In this document: one piece after another, positions 1-10,600 of the stretch
Layout of the letters: each line of letters opens with the position of its first letter
Position numbering within the stretch: position 1 is the first letter of the stretch
NCBI RefSeq assembly: GCF_000283155.1
Contig: NW_004454156.1
Location: forward strand, 36,632,236 to 36,696,235
Reading direction: 5' to 3'
DNA: 64,000 nt
DNA from: Ceratotherium simum simum
Lineage: Eukaryota > Chordata > Mammalia > Perissodactyla > Rhinocerotidae
Made by a program: the position numbers and the translations under genes
Notes under the pieces: generated by a model
Seen by the model: the letters and a program-made list of their open reading frames with translations, nothing else
The model's database searches: none
Told to the model about the DNA's origin: nothing

Positions 1-201
1 GGGAGCTCCATGGTGTTAACTTTCTCCCCAGACCTCACTGCTGCCCCGTGGGTTTCCTGAATACCACTCAAACTCTTGCACTGAGGACTGCCTCCCTTCA
101 CCTTTGCCCTGCCACCTCATGTCCCAGGGCCTGACCCGGCCTGCCTGGCCTCATCTTGCTAGTACCCTCCCCATAGTACATATTCAGCATCTGGACTGGC
201 A

Positions 202-220
202 GGCCACCAGGGGGATTCCA
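202..220 (+). promoter_or_regulatory. CTCF-like binding motif
   Basis: The 13 bases GGCCACCAGGGGG at 202-214 match the central part of the vertebrate CTCF consensus exactly; the following five bases (ATTCC) do not match its GC-rich tail. CTCF binds such sites to anchor chromatin loops. Occupancy cannot be judged from sequence. It lies just upstream of an L2-like tail. Confidence 0.45.
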
Positions 221-225
221 AAGGA

Positions 226-272
226 ACTGCTTGGCACCCAGTAGCAGCTCAATAAATATTTGGTGGATAAAT
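226..272 (+). repeat. L2/MIR-like LINE 3' tail
   Basis: The stretch contains a TTGGCACCCAGTAG block followed by CTCAATAAATATTTGGTG, resembling the shared 3' end of L2 and MIR (tggcacatagtaggcgctcaataaatgtt). Only the terminal ~45 bases are recognisable. Confidence 0.5.
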
Positions 273-1035
273 TATATTCCAGCTCTGCTTCCCCTAGGGA
301 GGAGAATCTGCTTCTTCCCGACTCAGACTGAGAGGGTGATAGGAGTGGTTTGAGCCACCCACCACCCACTCCAGTCTGAACACTGGGAGAGAGACCAGAA
401 TCAAGGGAGCAAGAGGAGGCTCCTTGCTCTGGACTCTTTCTCCAGTGCTGCTGCCACAGGGCCAGGGTGAGGCTCTCTTGTGAGGATGGGGGAGGAAGAA
501 GCATTTCCTCTGAAGCCCTGGCTAAGTGCAAGCAACCTCAGCATCTCTCCATTTGGAGCCTGGGACGTGGTGAAGACACAAAGAGCATGAGTGATGAGGG
601 CTTACTTGATTCTCAGAGCTCCCAAGTTGCTTGACTGTTATGGGATGATCCTCCTGACTAAAGGATCCCCACAACTGTCACTTAGTTTCAGGAGAAAAGG
701 GGCTTTACCCAGACCTCATCCACTAGAATTAGCTTTGTGCACTCATGTCGCAGGATGAAGTTTGTAGTGCCCCAGCCTCCTGACAATAAGCCTGATCAGT
801 CCACCTTAAAGAAAGAACTTCACAGAAGCTGGGGGTGGAGGGAGGATGTGTTAAACCAGTCACCTTCTGAATCCTCCAGAGAATGTTATAACCAGACTCA
901 CTATGCAGAGTCTGATAAATACCAGAGATGGAAAGGGGGTTTGCAGTGGTGTCACAGTCATAGGGCTGCAATACAGCCCGCGTGTCCTGACTTCTCTAAA
1001 AGTTAATTCACAAGACAAACAGTGCAAAAGAACTC

Positions 1036-1078
1036 CTGGCATGGCAGGGGCTCAGTAAATAGTTGTTGATGGACTGAT
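1036..1078 (+). repeat. L2/MIR-like 3' tail
   Basis: The stretch reads as a diverged 'ctggcatggcaggggctcagtaaatagttgttga', the same 3'-tail pattern as L2 or MIR elements. Upstream parts are not recognisable, so this is either a heavily truncated copy or chance similarity. Confidence 0.4.
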
Positions 1079-2002
1079 GTGGCACTGTCCCCAGCTGCCC
1101 AGGTTCCTGGTGGTGCAGAGCCATCTTCCCAGATGCCAAGGCCGATCCCAGCCATGACTCTAACCCACCCAGGTAGTGAGGCACAGGTGGCCTCTCTACT
1201 TCAGACATCCGTGGCCCATGTTGGCCAGAAGAGAAGCTCTGAATTGTCACCTAACTGTGTTTTGCTGTTAAAAAGAGCAAACCCTGGACACCAGCTCTGA
1301 AGCTGTTTCTTTCCCTGTGAACAAGTGTGCTCCACGTCAGGAAGCAAGCCACTCCCTTGCCCAGAGGATCTGAAGCCAAACGCTTGTAGGGGAGATTATA
1401 TTACAGAAACTCCAAAATGGTCAGAAATGCCTCCAGCCTCTCTCAGGGGTTCATTGCAATCTAGAGGGATGGCGCAGTACAGGCTTGTAAACACCCATGC
1501 TTGTGTGAGCACTGGGCAGCTCAAGGGGCCCGGGGCAGCAAGCGCAGGCACACCTGACAGAAGCCATATTGACGGGTAAGGTGGGTCTGAAGTGAGAGCA
1601 GAAGGAGGAGCCTCAGGCTGACTTCAGAAATACCCGCCTCTCGCCCCCAGCCCAGCTACTCAGCTTGACCCGCAGGGCATCTCCAGGGAATCTTACCAGC
1701 ATTCTCCAGTGATGATATTTGTCACACACTGGCATTTCCTACACACCTCCTCCTGCTGACCACATTTCTGGGGGCTGCTGGGAGCGCACTGACCAAGCTA
1801 CCCCGGATGGCAAGTCAGCAAGCTGGCATCCTCAAGAAAGTGGTGTCGGGCTCTGACTTGGGAGCTTCCGGGACTCAATGTTCCCTCTCTCCCGCCATAC
1901 CAAAACCCCAAGATCACCTTTCCTAAGAAAGAAAGAGCTTCTCCAGAACATTCCATCTTGGCTCCTTCTGATATCCCTACCACGGAGGTAGGCCCTGAGT
2001 GA

Positions 2003-2194
2003 CAGTGTTCACATTACTTCATGTGTAGTGGCACTGGGCTGGTTTCATAAATATCACCTAGGGAGTTGGTTAAAAATCCAGATTCCTGGGCTCCACTCAA
2101 GACACTTCCTGGGGTGGAGGTGGGATGTGTGCCATCCTGTATTCCGACACGTTTCCAGGTGCTTCTAAGACACTGCTAGGACTGGGAATCACTA
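2003..2194 (+). mobile_element. MER5A-like hAT DNA transposon
   Basis: This is a short non-autonomous DNA transposon relic of the hAT-Charlie group. The left end resembles the cagtggttctcaa terminal repeat in decayed form, the body has the typical block 'cacctagggag..ggttaaaaat.cagattcctggg', and the right end (gactgggaatcac near 2182-2194) is the decayed inverted terminal repeat. It has no coding capacity. Confidence 0.65.
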
Positions 2195-3255
2195 ACAATT
2201 AGAATATAAAAACTTCAAAAGTGCATTGAAACATCCCTTTCTTTAAGACATGTGGAAAAGTAAATTTGACCCCCAGAGGCCATTTTGCTTCCTGACAGTT
2301 TTAGAAGAAGCAGCGCCGTCTTTTCCTAAAGCAAGGCTTCTCTCTGGGTTCTTGGTGCATCCTAGACCAGCAAGAATCCGAATGGCTCCAATGCAACGTG
2401 GACTGCAAATTGCCTTCCTCGGCATTCCAGACTCCCAGCACGTTCCCAAACTGCTGGAGGTGAGTAGGCTGTGAGCTTTCCTTCAGAGCTCACCAGATCC
2501 CAAACACTTCTAGAAAGGGTTTCTTGGGGCTATCAAGCACTTACAACTCAGGAGGAGGTAAAATTTGATGCATATTGTAGAATTGACCCCTGGAAATGGC
2601 TGAATTCCCATATTGTATGAAGGGTAGAAATGTGTCTTTAAAAAAAAAATCAAACTGAAGCCAGAACGCATGTTGCTAACAACAAGACTGAATTGAGTAA
2701 CAAGAGAGACTATGCTTGTTGCCAGGGCTGAGGCAGGAAATAATTCATTTTCCTTTAACTAATCTCTGTGTTTACATTATTTCTTTTGCTCCACAGAACT
2801 GGCTCAGAGAAGGCCTATTTTTTTGTTTTGTTTTTTTTAGCTTTTGGTCAGTAGGATTTGGGCCCATTGAGCCTCAGCACAGACAGCCTCACGGCTGAAG
2901 CCATTGTGAGTCCTGACAGACTCACTGTGGTTTGGAGGGTGAAGACAGCAAAGGCTGGCAACAGGTCTGTTTCCCCAGTTAAGATAGCACCTGCCCTGTC
3001 CACCAACCCTGTCCCTACCCACTGCCGGCTGTGCCAGGTGGGGCTGACCTGTATGTTGGGAGTGTGGAGGGGGCGCCGTGTCTGCCTTTCTCACATTTGT
3101 ATGCCTTGATCTTAGCACAGTGCTTCACGAATATTGAATACAAGAATGATAGATGAGGAAATGACAGATGATTTCCAAAGTGGGCTAGACACATTTTTCT
3201 ATCTCAATCTCTTCGCACACTTATACATATAGACACAGTTGGCAGTGGGTGGGGC
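2195..3255. other. Unassigned non-coding sequence
   Basis: No repeat family or gene is recognised. A consensus-like splice donor (GAG|GTGAGT) occurs at about 2457-2465 downstream of an open frame of about 70 codons, with candidate acceptors near 2248 and 2300. No homology supports an exon. Confidence 0.4.
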
Positions 3256-3340
3256 AAAGGGAGGGAGGGAGAAAGAGAGAAAGAAGAAGGAGGAGGAGGA
3301 AGAGCAGAGGGAGGGAGGGAGAGACGGAGGGAGAGAGAAT
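3256..3340 (+). repeat. GA-rich low-complexity tract
   Basis: About 85 bases are almost pure purine on this strand, made of GGGA, GAAA and GGA units with only isolated pyrimidines (for example near 3305 and 3325). No clean tandem unit is maintained. It is a simple-sequence tract with mirror symmetry in places. Confidence 0.9.
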
Positions 3341-5499
3341 AATAAAAGCACAAGGTACTCCATAGGTCAAAACCATAGATGGCTGCCTAGGGGGTGAAGG
3401 GAGGTCCCATCCCCTTGTCACCGTGGCTCAGAGATTTCAAGCCCTTCAACTGCCCACTTCATCCACTCCCAACATGCAGCATCGAGAGGTAAGAGCAGAC
3501 CATTGTAAATGGTCCTAGACTGGAAAGGCAATGTGTGCCCTCACTGCTCCTCAACTGTGGTCTCTGACCCCAGAGCACCCCTGGGGGAGCACGTGAAGTC
3601 CTGCTCTTTTCATGGGTTCTTTTTCTCTTTAACGCTAAGAATCCACTGGTCTGTCCACATCATGACATTTGGGGGCCTGAGGGGCCTCTACCTCTTCTCA
3701 GCCTTGTCAGTCAAGAGCAGGGAGAGAAGGCCCAGGAGCCAGTGTTCACAGGGGAACTAGGATGGGGCCCCACACATTTAACTCCTTCCTTCCCAATCTG
3801 CTCTCTTCCTGGTGAAGGCGAGTGGTAACGCTATCAAAGCTCAGTCAATCTGAACACTCCTGGCTCCACGGCATGGCAGATGCCCTCGATGAAGAAAGCG
3901 GCCCATCTTATGTGCAATGAATAGATCCTACTTCATATACACTTTTCTGCCTTCAAATAACAGAAGAAAATCACTCTTTTGGCTCAAGCCAAAATAAAAC
4001 CATTTTTTAAAAACCCTATTTAAAGGGTTCATTATCTCACAGGCTGTGAACTGTATACTCTGTGCCACACTCAATAAAAGCTTCATATAACTGTCTGAAA
4101 TTAACAGCCACCTTTTGTGCTTTTCAAGTTATTAAAGACGTTGGCATGGTGGAGAGACTGTAAACTTTCTATACCGGTGATTAGTCAGTGGGACCACATC
4201 CCACCAATCCCCCAGAGCGTTCCTAACAAAAGCTTCCTTGTGACCCAAGCACCAATTTTTCTTTCTTGTCTGTTCATTCTAATTCCACTCAATTACTCCT
4301 GAGCAAGCTGTTTTATTCCTGTCAACTCACGTTATTTACTGGAGCCTGTCAGGAGAACTGAAGTGGAGGATGATATTATATAGGATGTTTTGAGACTCAT
4401 TAAAACACTTTAAAACAATCACCTATTGTGATATTCACAGCCTGATATGGGGTGGCCTTGCCTGGGCCATTAGGAGCCTGGATCACTTATTTTTTTGCTA
4501 TTAAAATTTTCAGGTTAGAATGGCTTTTCTTGCTACAAAAATTTTGGAACTGGGAAGCCAGGACCTGGTCTGGGCTCCTAGAGGCTTCTGGGCAAGGATC
4601 TGAAAGTAAAACAGATTAAGCACTGGGCGGGCGGGCGTAGGAGGTATCCAGGATACCTCTGCCTCTGACTGATGGGCTGAAGAGGAATGGGGGTCAGCAG
4701 GCAGCCCTAAGTAGCCAGAGAGCTTCGCTTCCTAGAAAAGAGCGAGATTTCCCTAGGAGAGTGCACATAAGAGCAGTTTTCCTCTCAAGATGGAGAGGTT
4801 CCCTACGGTGGCACTTTTAGTCCATCATTATTCATACGATACCTGAACAATTTGTGTGAACAAGACACCAGGCTAGATTTCCTGAGATTGTAAAGCACAT
4901 AGCTCTGTAGTCCTGCATCACCGGATGAAGGGTCCATTTTATTGGTGGCATGTGAAGCGTTAGGTGAGCACGTGCAGCTAGAGCTCTGAACCAGAGAGGG
5001 ACCAAAACAGCCTCCTTCTGTCTACTTACCCTCCCAGCTGCCTTTTGCTTCCCACTCTCCTTGCTCCTGCTGCCCATTCTCCCCTCTGCTACGAGAATCT
5101 ACCCCTGAATGACCACTGGCAGGAGCTCAGCCTAGACAGCTCCTGGGTTTGGAGATTGACTCCTTGCTCTAGGCCACTCAGAATCCAACAAGGAAGCTGT
5201 GCTCAAGCTGAGGTGGAAGTAGAGGATTCTTGGTTTCCAAGTTCCAAGATCTGGAATTTCTTACAGGGGGAAAAAGGAAAAAGGTCTCCTTTCTTCAATG
5301 ATTCTAAGATGCTCTATAATTTCGGTGGTTGCCACGGTCTCAAAGCAATGCTCAGAAAAAGGTCAAGGCACCCCAGCCCACTGCATACATCACCTCACAA
5401 ACTTCTAGAACATGGTTTTCCCATGAGCATCTCATCTGTTCACACATGCTATCCTTACCCCAAGCTGGGGGATCATCCAGAAGCAGCCCAGGCAAGGGG
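3341..5499. other. Unassigned non-coding sequence
   Basis: I see no transposon consensus and no gene. The plus-strand frame 5045-5563 (172 codons) has low-complexity Ser/Leu/Pro content, no motif and no splice-site support, and its end runs into a MIR3-like SINE. A short GGGC-type triplication lies near 4626-4637. Confidence 0.4.
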
Positions 5500-5582
5500 A
5501 AGTGAGACTGGGGTTCCAGAGCCATGTGCCATTGGGCAGGTCATTCTTTCTTCAACTGCATGATGAGGAAGTTAAAGCAGAC
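5500..5582 (+). repeat. MIR3-like SINE, 5' portion
   Basis: The sequence follows the MIR pattern: 'gccatgtgccattgggcaggtcatt' corresponds to the 'tgtgaccttgggcaagtcact' box, followed by 'tgatgaggaag' corresponding to 'ctgtaaaatggg'. The matching 3' end lies at 5731-5782, so the element appears split by 5584-5680. Confidence 0.5.
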
Positions 5583-5583
5583 C

Positions 5584-5680
5584 AGCCTTTCCCACACTGT
5601 GCTTCTCAGGCAGTGGGACGCTACTCTATGCTCCAAGAGAAGCGGTTCCCAGTCATACACTTGAGGAAATGCTGCCCACT
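5584..5680 (+). mobile_element. Probable small hAT-type DNA transposon
   Basis: A ~95-base block begins 'cctttcccacactgtg' and ends 'cttgaggaaatgctgc'. Its ends are roughly complementary, resembling short hAT-like elements of the tttcccaaactgtg...ttgggaaatgctg type. It separates two halves of a MIR3-like SINE, consistent with insertion. The family name is uncertain. Confidence 0.4.
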
Positions 5681-5730
5681 GTATCCCCAGCTCCTAGACT
5701 GGCTTTCCACTACCATGAATTTAGAAAGTG

Positions 5731-5782
5731 CTGCACTAGCTGATCTCTAAGACCCCTCCTAGCTCTTGAAATTCTAGGATGC
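5731..5782 (+). repeat. MIR3-like SINE, 3' portion
   Basis: The block 'ctgatctctaagacccctcc' followed by 'agctcttgaaattctaggat' matches the characteristic MIR3 3' end (gatctctaaggtcccttccagctctaaaattctatgat). It is the likely continuation of the fragment at 5500-5582. Confidence 0.6.
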
Positions 5783-5831
5783 AATGGACAGGGAATGTGA
5801 ATTCAAGAAGTTATAAGGCATTTGCTTGAGG

Positions 5832-6038
5832 CAGTGGTTTTCCACCCTCGCTGTGTATAGTAACCACTTGAGGGAAGTATATAAAAATAAAACCCACAGG
5901 CCTATCTCTCAGCCCGGGGATTATGATTCATCGAGTCTGAGGTGAGCCCAGGCATCTGCATTTCTAACAGCTCAATGGTCACTTTTGATGTTTAGCAGGC
6001 ATCCTAGCTGATAAGTTGGGGCCAAGTTGAGAACCAGA
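5832..6038 (+). mobile_element. MER5A hAT DNA transposon
   Basis: The element starts with the terminal repeat CAGTGGTTTTCCA at 5832 and ends with the complementary 'ttgagaaccag' near 6037. Between them are 'tgattcatcgagtctgaggtg' and 'catctgcatttctaacag' blocks typical of MER5A. It is a non-autonomous Charlie-group relic, nearly full length. Confidence 0.8.
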
Positions 6039-6824
6039 CGCTTTCATGAGGCAATGAAATGAGTGAAGAGCTAAAGCCAGTTTTTAATTGCCCACTTCTG
6101 TTCACGGGATTGGGCCCATGGGTGACTGTGCCTGGTGTGTTTTTAGAAGATACTTCATCAGAAATCAACAATTTAAGATGCAGAGGCAGAATTTGTTTGG
6201 TTTGGTTTGGTTTGATTTTAAACCTCAGACTGACACTCAAACCACATCCCAAAGGCAAACGTCTTACAGCTTAATTGATAGATAGCCATTGCCTGGAACC
6301 CAATGGAAAGTGATGCTGGCTGCCCACCCTAGGAGTGTTGGGGACCTAGAAGGAGAAGGGCCCCTGTGAGAGGTGGGCTCCTCAGTGTCGTCTGGCTGTG
6401 AGCAGAGCTGACCCAGCCTCCTCTCCAGGAGGTCAGAGCTTCAGGACGTAGAAGGCAGGAGGTTAGGAAGGCCAGACAGCTTCCCTGGCCAGCAAGGCTA
6501 GCTAGTTCTCATGAACCGGGCAGAGTTTCTAAGTGAGGAACTTTGCCCCCTGCATCACTGGCCCTCATATGCACACACACAGCAGAGCAGCTCGGCTGCC
6601 TGAACTATGGGCCAGTGCTGCCTGCTGACTGGGGGAGTCTGGTCCTGCTCAGGAGGACAAGCCAAAAGTGATGAATCTTACATGGACTGAAGTTCAAGGT
6701 GAAGTGCAAGCCCAGAAAATAAGTCTTATTCCTACTACTCCCTCTCATGTATTCCACAATCCAGACAAGCTGGGTGACTCCCTGCTGTTTAGACAGATCC
6801 TGTTCTCCTCCTTTAAGTATTTGC
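6039..6824. other. Unassigned non-coding sequence
   Basis: Nothing is assignable apart from a short GGTTT tandem (four units) at 6194-6215. Open frames here are short and unrelated to any family I know. Confidence 0.4.
6194..6215 (+). repeat. (GGTTT)n short tandem repeat
   Basis: Four consecutive TTTGG units are visible. It is too short to be highly unstable. Confidence 0.85.
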
Positions 6825-7125
6825 TCCTGTTTTTCTTTCCCCATCCCCATCTGTTGGACTCCTACACATACTTCAAGGCCTATGTCAAATGCCTCCTCGA
6901 CTGATCTCCCTATTAGATGCAGTGATATCACTCCCCTCTGGAACTACCGGAGTATATTGTTTGTATCTATCATCCAACATTTTCTTACACAGCCGTGTTT
7001 CTTATCTCCTTCTAAGGGTGGAGGGTGGAGAGTGGAGACTAGATTTTAGGTCTGTCTTTAGCCCCACATGTTTCACATTGTGCTTTGTACGTAGCAGGTA
7101 CCCAGTGAATGTTTATGGAATGGAA
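6825..7125 (+). repeat. L2 LINE 3' end
   Basis: This is a diverged L2 3' region. It contains 'cttcaaggcctatgtcaaatgcctcctc' (cf. the 'caaatgtcacctcctc' L2 block), then 'gtttcttatctccttctaa', and ends in 'tgctttgtacgtagcaggtacccagtgaatg', matching the L2 tail. There is no coding capacity. Confidence 0.65.
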
Positions 7126-7602
7126 GGTATTTTCTGTGCTGGGAATAATTGTAAAGCATCATGGCCCTCGCTATCCGTCCGTGGGCAGCCCTCACCACTC
7201 CCTCCATCTCTGCAGCGTTGTGCCATCATCAAGCATGTGGCATGACATGGACTGATGGCTGGGCCTCTTGAGCAGAGCCAGGGTCTGGACTGGATATTCT
7301 TGACTCCCTTGAGTTCCAGTCCGCCCGTGGAGTGGGGGACTGGAAAGACACTCCAGTCCACGTTGCTTTTGGGATCCTCTCAAGAAATAACGAAAAAAAG
7401 AAAGTTACTCCGTTGGGAATAAAACTGGGGTGTATACACAAGCCACATTTTGCAACAGATGGATACATTATCTCATTAATAGAATTGATCATTTGTCATA
7501 ATGTAACACATTATTTCCCATCTTTATTATCTAGAGTTTTCGTGTTTATAAATCTTACCTCCTTAAGGATGATTAAGCTTCCTGATGACAGAATCAGTAA
7601 CA
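7126..7602. other. Unassigned non-coding sequence
   Basis: No repeat or gene is recognised. Several overlapping minus-strand frames of 60-90 codons cover 7113-7492 and look like chance frames in low-stop sequence. Confidence 0.4.
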
Positions 7603-7815
7603 TATACAATGGTAGAAAAGCCATGGGTTTTGGAGCCGCACAGATCTGGATTTGAAGCTCGGGTTCATCACTTCATGGCCAGGCGCCTTGGGCAAGTTGC
7701 TGCGCTTCTTTGAGCCGGTTTCCTCAAATATAAAATTAGAGCAATAATGCCTACCACTGTTGTACTCACCGTGCACACTCCTGGCATGTAACTTGTCACA
7801 AAGTAGGTGCTCCAC
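7603..7815 (+). repeat. MIR SINE
   Basis: A nearly complete ancient tRNA-derived SINE. The sequence follows the MIR order: 'gggttttggagccgcacagatctggatttgaa' (cf. ctctggagccagactgcctgggttcgaat), 'ccttgggcaagttgctgcgcttcttt', 'gagcaataatgcctacc', and the tail 'aagtaggtgctcc'. The minus-strand 219-codon frame 7668-8327 overlaps it and is not a gene. Confidence 0.85.
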
Positions 7816-10600
7816 GTCCACCCCTTCCTACCTACTCCTCTGCTCTTCCTGTCAAGAACGCTGGCACTCCAAGGTTTCTGCAACCATGTTTTCTGAACCA
7901 AAAATTGAGGGAACATGGTTCTGGTGTACTTATAGGGATGATCAAACAAAATATGAGAAATTAGGACTGTCTCAGGAAATGCCTGTGGCCACTCTGTCAA
8001 GGCTACTTGTTCACTGAATAAAAGAAAAACAAAAACAATTCCAAAGCAACGTCTGCCACATATCAAACTCTTAACACAGTTACCAAATCGCCACTTCACT
8101 TTGGGCCATGGGGACAGGGAGTGGATGAGGGGACAGGAAAGGCCATCCTGCTGCTCTGGGAAACAGCTCAGATTTATCACCCAGGATAGGCTCATCTGAG
8201 TGGCTCTGAGGAGAAGGTTTACATGCCATCTGTCCACCTGCTGAGCCTGGGTCACAGTGCCCCATTTTCCATGTGTACCTCCCTTCATGTCCTGTCCTGT
8301 GATGAAGCACTTGAGGGAATCAGGCATCCAGCAGCAAGTCAGCTCTGCTATTTGGTCTATAACCAGAGGCTCAAATTAAGGAAAACAAACGAGCTTACAC
8401 TGGCCGTGGGTATTTCCAGTAGCTGGAAAGTCCCACTGCTGGAAACCTAGTGGAATAGTCTCCATACAGCATTTTATAGATCTTAGGGCAGGAGGTGAAT
8501 TATCCTGACAGGACCACAGAGGCGGACAGCAAGAAAGCCTGTTGATGACCAAATCTCTTTTAAACTAAATGACTGTTTTTGTCTTGGTGTATGTGCAATT
8601 ACTATTGATGATAAGGTGGGGTTCTTTTCCCAGAGTTTCAGACAAAAGAGAAGCACATCTTCAAATGCACTACCCAGGAAACAGTGGGCGTGGCTCCTCT
8701 TCCAAAATCCCAATCCAAAAAGCTGACAGCAGGGTTCTGAAACAGACCGCCTGTGGGCACACCGGAAAGAAGTGGACTTTGTTTTGACTGGGGCCTGTGG
8801 AAGCGGACTCTCAGTGCTCCATGCCTTAAACGCGTGATGCTCTGAATACAGCTTTGACGGTTGTTAGCCAAAGTGGATTTAACACACAGCCACGAAACCA
8901 GCAGCTGCCTTTGCCACAGACGTTGACCCCGTCCTACATATAGACAGGCATTGTGTGCAATTACCCTGAGCATTTGCCACATTGCAGAATAAACTTGGGG
9001 TCTTCCCACTGGGGACTTTTCTATGATCCAGCGGACTGGATTCGGCCCGAAAAAGAATATTTGTGGTGTACACTCCATCCCAACCGCTCGTTCCCTCTCC
9101 TTGACCTACCCTTTGTGGGAAGCCAGGAATGCCAAATATTTCTTGTCGCTCTGCCCAGGCCTTTACTTCATTTACACTCCCCACCAACACCCGGGCCCAG
9201 CCCTGTCTCTTTTCCTGTGACAGCTCAGGCGTTCTTTCTCTCTTTCCTCATTGAACGATTGCATTTTTTTCAGATGGTACATCAAAAGCATTTCAAATAA
9301 AGAAAGACGAAAGCGTAAAATGATGTCCCCTGGACAGCAAGCCGGACTCTGGTGGAGATAATGTGCAATTTCCATGGAAGGGACTTCCTTGATATTGACA
9401 AACTGTATCAAAGTTTCTAAGCTGTAGATAAGCAACTTTTTTCAAAAAGTGAAATAAGATAGAGTCAGTCAAATGCAGACCAAACGAACATGAGGTGGAA
9501 GATTGATAGGGAACAATTTTAAAGAACCCACTGGCCACTCCGCGTGTTTGTTTCCTGAAGGGCAAAATTAAGCCCTTAGATCAGGTCTTTCATTTTTGGT
9601 TTCTTTTCTAATTCTAGAATCTCCTCTAACCACACCGGGGAGGCAAAGTAGGAATGTGACTTCTTCTGTAGTTGCTGCTACACATTCATGAGGACATTTT
9701 CTTCAACAAATCTGTTTTGCCCCAAAATACATTCTCAAAATCATTTCCAGTCAGTATAACCCTGGAGATGGGGCCTCAGGGAAGCTATAAATGTTTTTGT
9801 TGTAAATCTACTAAAGAGAAAATGCAGGCGTCCTGCGCATGGCTGGCATGGCCATGTGTCCCAGTTCACCTGGGGCAGGCTCCATTCATATCTGTTGACC
9901 TGCCATGATTATTAATAATGCCCTTTTTCAGAAAGGTCTAGGTTGGATGATAAATTGTATGGTCATCCTGCCGGTCACCAAATGTACCGTTTCTGATATC
10001 CGTTTCAAACATTGTGTACAAATAACTCATTCTGCAGCCTGTCTGACTCTCCAGAGGGGAGGGATGACATCTGAACACACAGGAGGCATGGCGGTCTCGG
10101 AGACCACAGTGCTGCTCATCCTTCAGGGCAGGTCCTGAGCTCTGTACCCAGCTGCTGGCTGCACATTGCAAATGAGATTTTTTAAAACCTAGGGCTTGAA
10201 AATAAGACAATTAGCTTTAAAATAGAAGGTGAAGCAGATCTCTGAGTCTCTTCTTCCCTGTTTCAAGTCCTCATTCTCATGAAGACTTCTCCGCTCCACT
10301 AACATCTGCAGAGTAGACAGTGACCCTGCTGGCTGAGGCAGGGTCCCCTCAGTCCAGTTTTCCTTCCTTGCCAGGATGGGTGGAACACTCCCAGGTAGAA
10401 AGAAAAACAACACCCAACACATCTTTATCAGCACATATCAAAAATACATCAGCCTGTACATTACTGCTTGCTCAGTCAAACTATTGAAACCATTTGGAAT
10501 TCTATGTGTATTTAGATGGGGGGAGAAATGTTGGAGACTAGGGGAGAGGAGCAGAGAAGGGACTGTCTCATGGTTGTATCTTGACTCTGGGCTCAAGATG
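7816..10600. other. Repeat-poor unassigned sequence
   Basis: I recognise no interspersed repeat over this 2.8 kb and no supported exon. Open frames such as 8638-9078 on the minus strand show no family resemblance. Together with 10601-12639 this forms the longest repeat-free segment of the window. Confidence 0.5.

Larger units (their letters stand above)
1..2002. other. Mostly unassigned non-coding sequence
   Basis: No gene is supported here. The open frames on both strands are short, overlap one another and match no family I recognise. Apart from the two short repeat tails and the CTCF-like motif listed separately, I see no repeat. Composition is moderately GC-rich, without a CpG island. Confidence 0.5.

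Noticed and set aside
5045..5563. 172-codon plus-strand open frame
   Set aside because: No domain; enters a MIR3-like SINE at its end; composition typical of random GC-rich sequence.
7668..8327. 219-codon minus-strand open frame, the longest in the window
   Set aside because: Its C-terminal part runs through a MIR SINE, it shows no known domain and no conserved splice context, and a frame of this length is expected by chance in 64 kb.
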